Shown: positions 11,528 to 21,583 of the stretch, piece after piece
Layout of the letters: the number at the start of each line of letters is the position of its first letter
How positions within the stretch are numbered: position 1 is the stretch's first letter
NCBI GenBank assembly: GCA_010015655.1
Contig: ML976783.1
Location: 21,617 to 65,450, forward strand
Reading direction: 5' to 3'
Origin: Bimuria novae-zelandiae CBS 107.79
Lineage: Eukaryota; Ascomycota; Dothideomycetes; Pleosporales; Didymosphaeriaceae
DNA: 43,834 nt
The notes under the pieces: model-generated
The model's input: the letters and a program-made list of their open reading frames with translations, nothing else
What the model was told of the DNA's origin: nothing
Databases searched by the model: none
Made by a program: the position numbers and the translations under genes

Positions 11528-13424
11528 GTATTTGCCACCTACTACTTATTAATAACGCCCTTATCTATTTTCCTCCTATTAATGGCACATCTCCTGTGGC
11601 ACCCCGTACTAAAAATAACCTAAATATGGCTTGTACTAAATCTACTACTCTATTTTCTTAATTAGCTCCTTTACCTGCTAGCTCTCTACTTGCTAATATT
11701 ACTAAATATTATATACGCTCTGTCTATCGCCTACACCCTTATATATTTTATACTAATTTGCCTACTACGCTAACTAACTACGTAACTATTTCATGCTAGC
11801 GTACGCCTCTTACTAGTCCTATATAAACCTTTGCTACGGACCCCGTCGTGTCTACTCTTATTACTAAAACGTATACTATACTACTTTCTTCTTAGTTTTT
11901 CTTTTTACTTTAACTACGTTTATCTCTTCTCTATTACTACTATTCCTATCGCTACCCTTTTTACTCTTTTTCTCTTTTATCTCTTTACCTCCTTTATAAA
12001 TATTGCATTTCTCTTCCCCCTCTTTATATCCTACCCGCTTTACTTTTCTATAATCTAAATACCTGCCTAACACTACCCGCCTACACGTTGCCGCCTCGCC
12101 TTCTCTTATTAACGCTTGCACTAACGCATGCTTCTTTTCCTCTTACTTATTTTTAGCCACTTGCTATGCCCCTTCCTACACGATTATAACTACCTTACTT
12201 TATACCCTATCTTATCCTGCCCGGCCGCTCTCCTGCGCGTAATCCAACACGGAAAATAGCTAATTAATGTAGACGATGCACTAGATATTAGAAATATTAA
12301 TATTTATCCCTAACGCGCTCGTGGCTATAATAACCTACTTACTACTTAATATAAAATCCTCTAATATGCTTGCCTTACTAACGGCGTTATAATAATACGC
12401 ATGGCACCCTAATTACTACGCTAACGCCTTAATCTTGCGTACTAAATTACTATATATTACTATCTTGCCCTGCCTATACTTGCGTAACTTCTACTATACT
12501 ACGCCTAATATTATCCCTTTTACCTCCTACTTCTTCGCTGCCCTCCCTACCTTAATTACCTAGTATACTACGTTTGTCCGCGCCGTCTCTGCCCAGAACA
12601 CCTTAACCTGGTTAGGATTAAAATGTATTCGTTAGAATAACTTATCCTCTTCGCTAGGCGGCAACATTGCCGTTAATAACACTATTTACGTCTCTGCGGC
12701 TATTAACTTGCCTAACTACTATATTTACTTGCGGTACGTGTACTGCCGATTTAACATAATATAGCACTTATTAATTACAATCTAGTCTAACTACCGTGTT
12801 ACTCTTAAATAGTTTACGAATGTAGTAAATTCCTACGTAATAGCTAACTTAGGCGTTACTAATACTACTATAGCTACGTTAGGCGGGCGCTGGCTTTCCT
12901 ATACTGCATATAATATCCCTAGCTTTTTACACCGCTATATTATGTCGCCTTATAATATAATTAATAGAATAATAATAATAGTCGTGCCGCCCTGCTTGGC
13001 CTACGCTAATAATATAAATAACATGCTCTTACCCGCTCCTATTAGCATTACTACTACTACGGGGCTCTTTTCGCCCACGATAGTATTAATTACCTCTTAC
13101 TATACGCTTTAAAATATTGCTGTCTTGCCTGCCATCCTCTGTAACTACTTAGCGGTGTCTATCTTTATTAATCTTTCCTATTAATCTATCCTAGCCTTAT
13201 TTACCTTACTCCTAAATAGCGCCCTCTTTCGCTTCCTGCACTTATCCTCCTTGCTACTATTTAGTAAAAACCCTAAAAATTAATGCTAATTCGTGCTTAA
13301 TATCTAAAACTACTACCGCCTATCTACTATTACCCTAGCCTACTCTATAATGCCTTGTGCGTATACTATACCTACTATATACGCCGTGTGTCTGGCCTAT
13401 AAATCTACTACTAATACTATTATA
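11528..13424 (-). pseudogene. RecQ-type DNA helicase, catalytic part, RIP-inactivated (telomere-linked helicase type)
   Basis: Minus-strand reading gives a recognisable RecQ core. 'KTAIF' and 'EKSPVVVVMLIGAGKS' is motif I, which is MPTGAGKS in the family, at about 13080-13023. The DECH box reads IVINKCYI (about 12780-12756), with D, E and H changed to N, K and Y. 'LLTAMLPPSE' stands for motif III, followed by 'QGKIVIYS', 'ATSALGINI' and 'DYAQESGRAG' for the C-terminal lobe. The RecQ zinc region begins 'CRRVVLGRYLD' and continues 'GEEKCNIYKGG' near 12000-12090. In an intact protein this would be an ATP-driven 3'-5' DNA helicase. The frame runs up to the gypsy LTR at 11527, where the gene is cut. 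The 5' part lies beyond the pogo insertion at 21584-24545. Confidence 0.85.
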
Positions 13425-13471
13425 ACGTATCCGTGCACCCAATGCACGGATTTAGCCAATACACGCCAAAC
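13425..13471. repeat. left terminal inverted repeat of the pogo element
   Basis: It contains CCGTGCACCCAATGCACGGA and then TT.AGCCAAT.CACGCCAAACA. It is an imperfect mirror of 21537-21583, with mismatches that are transitions. Within it, TCCGTGCAcccaaTGCACGGA is itself a short palindrome. Confidence 0.88.
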
Positions 13472-13539
13472 ACTATGAACGCTCTATTAGAAATAAGGCT
13501 ACAGAACTACCCACAAACAATATTATTATAAGATTTTCT

Positions 13540-14302
13540 ACTAGGATAGTAAATCGATAGCTGCGATTCATTTACACTATTTAAATCTATCTAGAAGCTT
13601 AACGTCGCGGCCGCTTCGTATGAATTTAGTTAGGGCAGCAGATGCGCCCTTTAAGGCCTCCCCAATATCCGTAGCATTAATAAGACGTTTCTAACGCTTT
13701 CTACTCTATGGAGATGGCTGAGAAGCTTTTCTCTTACTCCTTTAGGATAGTTGTAGAGCCTTTTTAGCGTTATTAGTAGACTTCTGGGCAGTGCGCTAAG
13801 CTACCTTTTTAGCTCTTTTCTTCTCCTTTACCTTCTTCGCTGCCTCTCTCGCTGCACGCTTTTCTTGCTGGATTTTCTCCTTGTATAGCTTAGCTACCTT
13901 CTTTAGCTCTACTATCTCTACTTTTTAAAGCTACTGCTGCTTATCCTCTTGCTCCTTAATTAATTAATAATAACGTGCCTCCCTTACTTTCCTTAGTGAC
14001 TATAAGATAGCCCCACCATAATACTCCTAGCGCTGTTAAAGGTCTAGAGCTTTGCTCTTCTTATTACGCTTCTTCTTAATAGATAGCGCCTGCCTAAGCC
14101 TATTATTGTCATGCTTAAGTAGCTTATTTTTAATAAATAGGTAGTGGAGTAATTAACAAAGCTTCTGTGTATCCTTACTACTTTAATCACTCACTACAGA
14201 GCGTACAAGCCTATCCATTTTTCTCTAGTCATAATCGCTAAGCCCTAATAAGGAGCTATTGCCTAATTCTTAATCCTGGGTGAACCTATTAAGGATAGGG
14301 TC
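13540..14302 (-). pseudogene. pogo/Fot1-like transposase, C-terminal part
   Basis: The direct continuation of the transposase after the LINE. It reads 'DPILNRFTQD', then 'RKMDRLVRSVVSD', 'NRLRQALSIKKKRNKKSKA', a Lys/Glu/Ala-rich coiled-coil-like stretch near 13800-13950 and a basic tail. This matches the long charged C-terminal tail typical of Fot1/pogo transposases in ascomycetes. Several W and Q codons are stops. Confidence 0.8.
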
Positions 14303-14569
14303 AGGATTAGGTGGCTTGGTTGGTTGGTTGGTTGGTATTCATTTTACGTCTCTTTAATGGGGATTAAGTCCACCATCTCGCCTCCTAAAGGGCATATACG
14401 ACGTGCTAAGCTATGGAATTATAGTGCTAACACACTACCCTAGAAAGCATTTCTTGCCTGCGCGGGTATTACTACTATTTCGGAACTACAGCTCCCCTTC
14501 CAGTTGGGGAGGCTGAGCGATGTATGTACATTAGGGTGGTTTCCTTGCATTTTGAGGCATCTATGTGCT

Positions 14570-14640
14570 AAGAGAGAGAGAGAGCGAGTGTGTGTGTATG
14601 TGTGTGTGTGTGTAGGGGGAGGGGAAAGAGAGGAAGAGGG
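14570..14640. repeat. simple repeat (GA)n-(GT)n-purine tract in LINE 3' region
   Basis: AG repeats pass into GT repeats and then a G/A-rich run, within the presumed 3' untranslated part of the minus-strand LINE. Confidence 0.9.
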
Positions 14641-14689
14641 GTAGGGAGTATTATAGCTATTATGCTAGACCTAGTTCTTGCTAGGTGCT

Positions 14690-17600
14690 GCATTGCTTGT
14701 TGCTGTTGCAGGGCTGTAGGAGCTAGCGGGGACAAATCTTGGTGTAGTACTATGTGAGTTGGGTGAAGGCTTTAAAGGCCTCTGGATCCCCCAGCAGCAC
14801 CGCAGTATACGCCAGGCCGTTAGCCCGGCTGGATGGTGGTGTAGGTGGTCGAAGTGGCCATCTACTAAAGGCCCCTAGGGTCTTACGGTAGAGCGTAAGG
14901 TGCTCTAGTATCTTATCCTGTTCGCATAAGCAGGTAAGGTTTGCATCCTTGTGGTTGTACTTTTAGTGGTACCAGGCAAAATCCCCATGTCTAGACCGGA
15001 TAGAAAGCAGTCTAGCTAGGATAGCTCTTGGTAGGTCTAGTTCCTTTAGACTGCTGCGTGGTGCATAGTCTAGGTGCCAGCTTTTGTACCATCTAGAGAG
15101 TTTGTTCTTTTTGTCAGACCACTAGATCTACTATGTGTGTTGTGATGTCTTGCGGGCAATTGTCTTAATGCCTGAGAGTGTAGGTAGAGTAGCTTTACCC
15201 GTTAGGGGTGATAGGTGTTGGGCTTCTAGGTTGGCTAATCTGTCTGCTGCCTTATTTCCTTCAATGCCTAGGTGTCTGGGGGCCTATTTAATAGAGACGT
15301 CGTGAGTCTCTATAGCGCCATGGCACTCCAAAAAGGCCTATTAAGAGGTAGGGGGTGAATCGCCCCTTAGGCACCATATAACTAAGGTGCTGTCTATACA
15401 CAGCTAGATTTAACAGGTATTAAACTCTGGTTATCTTATGGTGTGCTAAAAGCCTCTCCATGCTCCTACTGCCTTAGCGTTAAAGACGTGCAAGGTAGAG
15501 TTAAGTAACCCGCGTCTAGTCTGTAATTGCTTTCTGTTCTAATACACTGTAAAGCCGTAGGTTACCTGCTTTTCTCCTTCCTTTGTGTACTGTTTAGAGC
15601 CATCTGAGAAGATAGTTACGTCTAGTGGTAGGAGATAGGCCTACTATATATTAAAAGCCTTAGCTGCAGTCTTCTTGTCTATGCCAAGCGTTAGGTTAGT
15701 TTGGCAGCTAGTTAAGTAGTAAGGGGCTATGAGTGTAGTCCTAAGGATCTCTAGTAGAAGAGATGCTATCTATTAGACTTTTGTCTTAACTCGCTGGGGT
15801 TGTCTAGTTTTTACGCCCCTGTTTACTATATGTACTAATGTGCGCCTAGTAAGAGGATGGTCTGCATCTGTAGTTCGTAAGTAGGTTATAAATCTAAGTT
15901 TAGCTTCCTCTAGTGCTACTGCTGTAGATAGTAGTCTGGCGTCTCGAAAGAGTGCAGCTATAGGGGTTGTTCTCCACGCTGGTAGAATGCCCCTTACTAC
16001 TATGGCCAGTGTCTTGTCTATAGCAGCTATGTGCCATCCAATGTAAGCGCTAACCTCTTGAGGCCTGCCTAGTTTGAGTGTATGTGGCTGTTTAGTGCGG
16101 CCTCTGTACCAGCATTCAGTCCCATACAGAAGCGACGGGTATACACAGGCAATAGTGGCCTTGCGGAGGGAGCTAGCTGGTGGTCTATAGGTAGTCCTGG
16201 CCAGACTACAAATATAATAGGCTACCCTAGCAGCTTTTACAGTGCGTGTGGCTACATGTCGTCTAAAGGTAAGTCTGCGGTTAAACCACACTCCTAACTA
16301 ACGCAGGGCTGGCTGGCTGTGCTCTCCACTTAGGAGGATAGGGTAGATCGTAAGCTACTTATCTACAACACATGGTAGTGCGTAGCTGCTTCGCTGTCTA
16401 GTTAGGTGTATTATTTCCTGCTTTTCTAGGGCAAAGGTAACCTTGTTAGCCTCGCCCTATGCTCTAATCTGCCTTAGATCTGATGCTAGGAGCTCGACGT
16501 TGTCGTCTATAGAGTGTGAGGCCCGGTATAGACATATGTTGTCTGCATATCCAAACCTCCGTTCTGTGTCCATAGATAGTAGCTCTGCTAGGTACAGTGT
16601 ATATAGGACAGGGGAGAGAGGCGAGCCTTGGGGTGTGCCACAGGCGACAGGGTAGCTAGGGGTAGTGACCTGTCTAAGGCGGACCCGAACCCTCCGGTTA
16701 GTGAGGAATGAGTCTATAAAGAGCATGGTCCTTTGTGGCCAGCCCTGTTGGGCCATCCGGTGTAGCAGGCGGTTCTTGAGGAGCGCATCAAAGGCGCCTT
16801 GAATATCTAGGGTGACCATAGTGACATGCTTTCCAAGTACCTATGCTGCTTTAGTGTCGTGGGTGAACGCTATAGTGAGGTCTGCTGTAGAGCGCTTTGG
16901 AAGGGCGCTGCCATGCTGGGGGCTAAGGATTTTATGTGTTATGGCGGTCCACGCAATTCGTCTAGCTACTATTTATTTAAGTCCCTTTTTAATGCAAGAG
17001 AGAAGCGCTATAGGTCTCTAGGAGCGGGGTGATGTTCAGTCTGTCTTCCCTGTCTTTGGTATTATTGCTATCTTGGCAAGCTTCCACTGTGCTGGGAAGT
17101 GGTTAAGCTTAAGGCATCGCTGGAAGATTCTTCGTATAAGTTCCCTAACCTGAGCCCAGCAGGCACGGAGTAGTCGTATAGTAGAGCGGTTAGTGCCTGG
17201 TGAGGTGCTTGAGACTCCTACTGTGTTTCGTTTAGTTTCCTCTAGTGAGATGTGTGTGCTCCACGGGAGGGTATCTACATTCTCCTGGTCTGGGTAGTGT
17301 CTGAGGTCATCCTCTGCTGTGTACTGGTTGAGGACTTCCTCTCTAAGAGCCTCTGCCTTCTCTAGGGGGTCTAATATTGTCCTGTTGTTTACGATGAGAG
17401 GAGTGTCCTGGTTCTTTGGTGTAAGCTTGTGCCAGGTAATAATCTTAAACAGGTCCTTATTATCCTTAGCATTATTAATGACATGCCTCCAGTACTGCCT
17501 CTTAGCCTGTCGGATGGTAGTCTTGAAGGCCTGTCTCTCCTCTAGTAGACTGCCAGAGCAGAGCAGCCTAGCATGTTTGTAGGCCTGGTAGGTAGTTTTG

Positions 17601-18540
17601 CACTCCTTGGTCTACCATGGTGCAGCGCGGCCTTCCTTGCGGTCGAGCTTGCCTGCTGTCTGTATAGAGTGCTGTATGGTCTCTGTGAGCAGCGTGACGT
17701 ATTCCTCTAGCTGTGCTGTATCCTGTGTTGCAAGCGGGTCTGGGATGTTCTGGACACCTATTTCTACTAGCCTAGTGAATTTAGGTAGGCTTGCCTCGGG
17801 GACTTTGTAGTAGTACTGTTCTAGATGCGGAGTGCCTGGTGTGGAGAGAGGGACAGAGGTTACTATTGTTTTATGGTCTGAGCCGCTGTGCATGCTAGCA
17901 TTAACAGCAGACTAGGTAAATGGGATATTAGAGAAGGTAAGGTTAAGGACATGGCTAGCGTAGTGTGTTGGCTGCCCTGGCACACTAATGTAGTCTATAG
18001 ACGCGTTAGCAGCCCATCTAGCTAGCTCTACACCTCTATTGGCTATAGTGGTGGTAGGCTTAAAGGATTCATGTCTAGCGTTGAAGTCTCCTCCTATAAG
18101 GCAGAGTTGAGGGGGTATAAGATGTGTGACGTATTGGATAACGTGTGGGGTGTGTGGCTGTCTGTAGTAGTTGAGTATTGCCACTCCATTCACTACAGCC
18201 CACAGCATGTCTGGGTGGTTAAGGCTCTCTCTAGCCTGGTATCGTAGGTGGCATCCTTTGCGGATGTAGGTTATCACCCTAGGGCGGGCTGAGCCTGGTG
18301 TGTTGGGGCTGTCCCAGGTGCTGATGGGTGCTAGGTGTGTGAAACCAGGGTGGGTGGAAGTTCTTGAGTTGGCACATGTGAAGGGCTCTTAAACACACAC
18401 AACATCTATGCCCTTCTAAAACGCCACCTCTAGTATTATAATATGCCAGGGTGAGCTCCTGCTAATATTAGCCCAGCATACACGTAGTTATTTACTTGAC
18501 AGGCTGGGCTGTTAATGCCTGGTGTCGGCTAGGATGTTGT
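14690..18540 (-). pseudogene. LINE ORF2 (AP endonuclease, reverse transcriptase, RNase H)
   Basis: The endonuclease part shows 'LCLIGGDFNARH' and 'HSGSDHKTIVTS', the Asn and the SDH box of APE-type nucleases (about 18100 and 17880). The reverse transcriptase shows 'VTLDIQGAFDALL' (about 16810), 'GTPQGSPLSPVLY' and FGYADN at 16555-16538, where the family has YADD. RNase H shows 'VTIFSDGSKQ', 'AKAVGAW', where a catalytic Glu is expected (A-E-A), and 'RHLGIEGNKAADRLA', again with Lys for Glu. The enzyme is therefore dead at several sites, all by G-to-A changes on this strand. The start near 18540 and end near 14690 are approximate. Confidence 0.85.
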
Positions 18541-20205
18541 AAGGGTGTTCTAGCATAATAATAGCGGGTCATCGCTCATGCTAGCGTCTTCCCTCTCCGA
18601 GGTGGACGGGTCAGTGTGGATAGTTAATTGTGGACGAATGCTGCTAACAGACAGTTGTTCTACATTAAGGCTCCTCTGGCCTGTGGCGGCCCGCCTTGGT
18701 CTCTTTTCTCTACCAGTAGTAGAGGAGGATGCATAGGAGGCAGTAGTTGTGGGAGGTGTAGCCCTGCTTTCTCCTTCTTGCCTCTAGGCAGAAAGGTGGG
18801 AAGGCACTGTCTCTAATACCTCTATAGGAGGAGCCTTAGGCTGAAGTGTTGCCTATTCAAGGGCCACTTTAACTATCCTGTAGAGGTGCTGCTGTGCTAT
18901 TTTGCCTGCGCGACGGATAGCCTTTAGCTTAGTCTTTATAGGCTTAGTAATGTGTCCGTTAACCTGGCGAGGAGCTACCAGGCAGTTGGTGTAACTAGCT
19001 GGATAAGGGCCATAACAGTTAGCACACATAGCTTTGTGGGCGCAACTGTCTCTGTACTGTCCTTGGTGTTTATCCGTGCGGTCCCCGTAGTGTGCACAGC
19101 GGGCTACTCGGGTACAGCGAGCAGCGTTGCAGTAGCCCTGGCAGCCTGGGTTATGTCGCTATATAGTGGGATGCTTGTGGATTTCCTTCGAGAATTGGCT
19201 GGTGCCAAAGAGCCGGAACGAGCGGACTGGCTCCTTGTATGAAACGATTCAGGTAGTAAGGCCATGCTAATTCGCCCTATGTCGTGAGGTCCTGTAACTA
19301 ACTAGCTGCTTACCTATTTGCAAGCAGACCTCTTCCTCTACTAGCTAGGTAGTAGTTAATAGTTCTGTGCCGTCCAGGGTCTAGAAAGAGCTGGGTACTC
19401 CTTATACTGCGTAGTTGGTCTAGCGTTCTGGGATCCTCACCGCGTCTCCGTCTAGCGCTCTTACTAGAAGTTCCTGGTTTTCTTAAGTTAGAAGTCGGCC
19501 CCGGATGTTCTCATTTGCTGGGGTAATCGCCCAGCCTGTGTTAATTAGTGATGCGGTAGGTATGTCTTTAAGGGTGAGTCCTGCTATACTCTTGCATATT
19601 GCCTACCTTACTATAAAGGGTGAGGGTTGTTGCAGTCGCATTGCCGGGTTAGAAATAGTTACGAATATTCGATTGTCTTCTTTTAGCTTAGCGGGCGGGT
19701 TAGGCCAAGGCCTAGCAAGGATTAGGGGTTGACTGCCACCCTTATCTAAGATCTAGGGGTCTCTAGCTACGTCCGCCTAAGAGCGGCGTCCCGACTCTTA
19801 GCTCCTGGGGTTGCTGTGACCGGTGTCGCTGCTTTAGCGGGAGCTAGGGGGGGAGTTGCTTAGGGAGAGCGAGGTTAGAGCCTAGATAACTCTCTGCTAT
19901 AGCTTCTTAGTAATCTTAGCCTCTTAAGGGTTAGTGTAGCTCTCTGCGTGTTGGTCTACCGCTGCTGTAAAAGCCGTAGTAATAGTGTTCCATAGCTAGG
20001 CAATCTGCTAAGTCTCGGTAATGTGGCGTTGGACGGCATTAGAGACGCGAGGTTTGGGAGCGCCCCCACCAGGGTTCTGGCTACTTAAAAGGGGTGCACG
20101 GTGATGCATGTCCTTTTGGGGCCGTCTTAGGGCGCGTGTATAAAGCTGCTGAGGGATCACAGGGTCTGGGGACCCTGTGTGCTGGGAGGAGGGAGACTCT
20201 GCCAT
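18540..20205 (-). pseudogene. LINE ORF1 (gag-like, CCHC zinc knuckles)
   Basis: Starts MAESPSSQHTGSPDPVI at 20205. The N-terminal part is Pro/Ser/Gln-rich. The middle has the 'RIFVTISNPAMRLQQ' and 'LTLKDIPTASLINTGWAI' blocks common in Tad-like gag proteins. Near 19045-18970 comes a cysteine cluster, 'MCANCYGPYPASYTNC', the remains of CCHC knuckles, and the C-terminal tail is polar. Stops replace several W and Q codons. In an active element this protein would bind the element RNA. The end near 18540 is approximate. Confidence 0.75.
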
Positions 20206-20364
20206 CCTGATAAGCTCCTTTGCGCGTCTGCGCGGAGGGCTAGGCGGACGTTAGAGGTACTCCCAGAATTAGCGCAGTGAGCTTGTTCAGTTGCTGGGAT
20301 TATTAGGGTCTTTAGAGAGGATATCTAAAAATCGAAAAGTTGGTGTTCGGTGAGGATTAGGTGG

Positions 20365-21486
20365 CGATATACCTGTGGCTCTAAAAGAGCTAAGGATAGT
20401 TAATTCCTTAAAAGAGGCCTTCCACGCATTCCAGAATAGGGGAAAGAAGTCGCCTTTAGTAATAGAAGCTAGGCCCTAGCTTCTATAAAGGTATCTTAAT
20501 AGCTCTGCTAAGTAGGCTGTTAATAGAGGCTTAAACATTGCAACATTAAGTGGCTAAAGTGTATAAGTTAAATAAGGAGGCAGGACAGCAAGCAGGATCC
20601 TATTCTAATTATAGTAGTTAATAAAGTTTATAGTAACATGAGATCCGTGGCTATTTATAATTAAAAGTTAATATAATCGTCGGGCCTTCTCTTTTATACA
20701 GCGATTAAACACCTGCTTAAGCCAGGCAAGCCCGATATCGTTGTTTGTCCAGCCAGAGGATAATGAGGTAATAAAGACTTTATAATATCCTGCCTTAATA
20801 TCCTCTACCCAGCTTAATTGGATGTCCTTGTTGGCAGCCTCATAGATAAGGCTTGGCGGTAAAGCTAATCCATTAGCGCAGATATATGCTAGGAGCGTGA
20901 TCCACGCGCGATTACCATCCTAGAGTAATGCCCTAACCTCCTTCTTCTCCCATATTCGTCTGCTGAATATCCTCTTTGTTTTACTAACGATACTAATTAG
21001 GACACCTTTTTCATCCATATTGTAAATATAACGAGGATCTATGCGATATTAATTAATCTTACTATATACAAGGTTAAAATAGAGGCGATATTTATCCACT
21101 AAATTAGCTTTATGGCGATTGCTGTCCATACCAACGGTTCATTACGAGATAAGATAAATACTATGTTGGTTAATAAAGCGGGTAACCTAGCTCTTGCTGA
21201 CTGGCTCCTTTGCTATCGTCGAGGCAAAATTCTATATTATCTCTCTAGTAGGAGGTATATGTCTCTCTATAAGCCTTTTAATATATCGTATAAGCTCCTG
21301 CTCTTACTATGGGTTAAGCTTTCGCTAATTAATTATGTTGGCTGCACGCGTCGCGGTAACACCTTAGTGCCTTCGTGAGAGTGTAGATCGATTAACACCA
21401 TATCTAGTAGTAATTTCTATATATAAAAAATCTTCTCCTGGTTCTCGCGATTCGATCTTATCTATCGTAGCTTAAATTGGATCCAT
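20365..21486 (-). pseudogene. pogo/Fot1-like transposase, N-terminal and DDE part
   Basis: Starts with MDPI then Q/stop-ATIDKIESRE (ATG at 21486-21484), the usual opening of fungal pogo transposases before a psq-type helix-turn-helix and a CENP-B-type domain. A frameshift is likely near 21170-21230. The DDE domain follows: YNMDEKGVLI with the first Asp (about 21020-20990), 'LLIINSHGSH', where the family has IID, and 'LNVAMFKPL', where the family has PLDV. The second and third catalytic Asp are thus Asn. Several Q codons are stops. The frame continues across the LINE as 'TGISPPNP' joined to 'DPILNRFTQD' at 14302. Confidence 0.85.
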
Positions 21487-21536
21487 ATTAGTAGAGTTAT
21501 CGCGTGTTAAAAGTAGGGAGTTTTAACGCGTCGGAT

Positions 21537-21583
21537 GTTTGGCGTGCATTGGCTGAATCCGTGCATTGGGTGCACGGACACGT
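21537..21583. repeat. right terminal inverted repeat of the pogo element
   Basis: Reverse complement of 13425-13471 with only a few transitions. It is followed directly by the target duplication TA at 21584-21585. Confidence 0.88.

Larger units (their letters stand above)
14315..20352 (-). mobile_element. non-LTR retrotransposon (LINE, Tad1-like), full length, in pogo
   Basis: A 12-bp target duplication, AGGATTAGGTGG, lies at 14303-14314 and 20353-20364. Between the copies are 6,038 bp with a 3' tail of CCAA repeats on the minus strand (plus-strand GGTT units, 14317-14336), a gag-like ORF1 and an ORF2 with endonuclease, reverse transcriptase and RNase H. That order, with RNase H after RT and a CCHC-bearing ORF1, fits the Tad1 clade of fungi. 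It shows fewer TpA changes than its host pogo element, consistent with the youngest insertion in the nest, though catalytic codons are still damaged. Confidence 0.9.
13425..21583 (-). mobile_element. pogo/Fot1-like DNA transposon, with nested LINE
   Basis: Inverted repeats of about 47 bp bound this element. It begins ACGTATCCGTGCACCC at 13425 and ends GGGTGCACGGACACGT at 21583, and each end is flanked by TA (13423-13424 and 21584-21585), the target duplication of the Tc1/mariner/pogo group. Removing the LINE and one copy of its target duplication leaves about 2.1 kb, a normal size for fungal pogo elements. The single gene runs on the minus strand in two parts, 21486-20365 and 14302 to about 13540. 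The element entered the RecQ-type gene about 125 codons before helicase motif I. Confidence 0.9.

Noticed and set aside
16082..16297. Plus-strand open frames across 16000-19750
   Set aside because: All are antisense to the minus-strand LINE, whose endonuclease, RT and RNase H motifs are clear.
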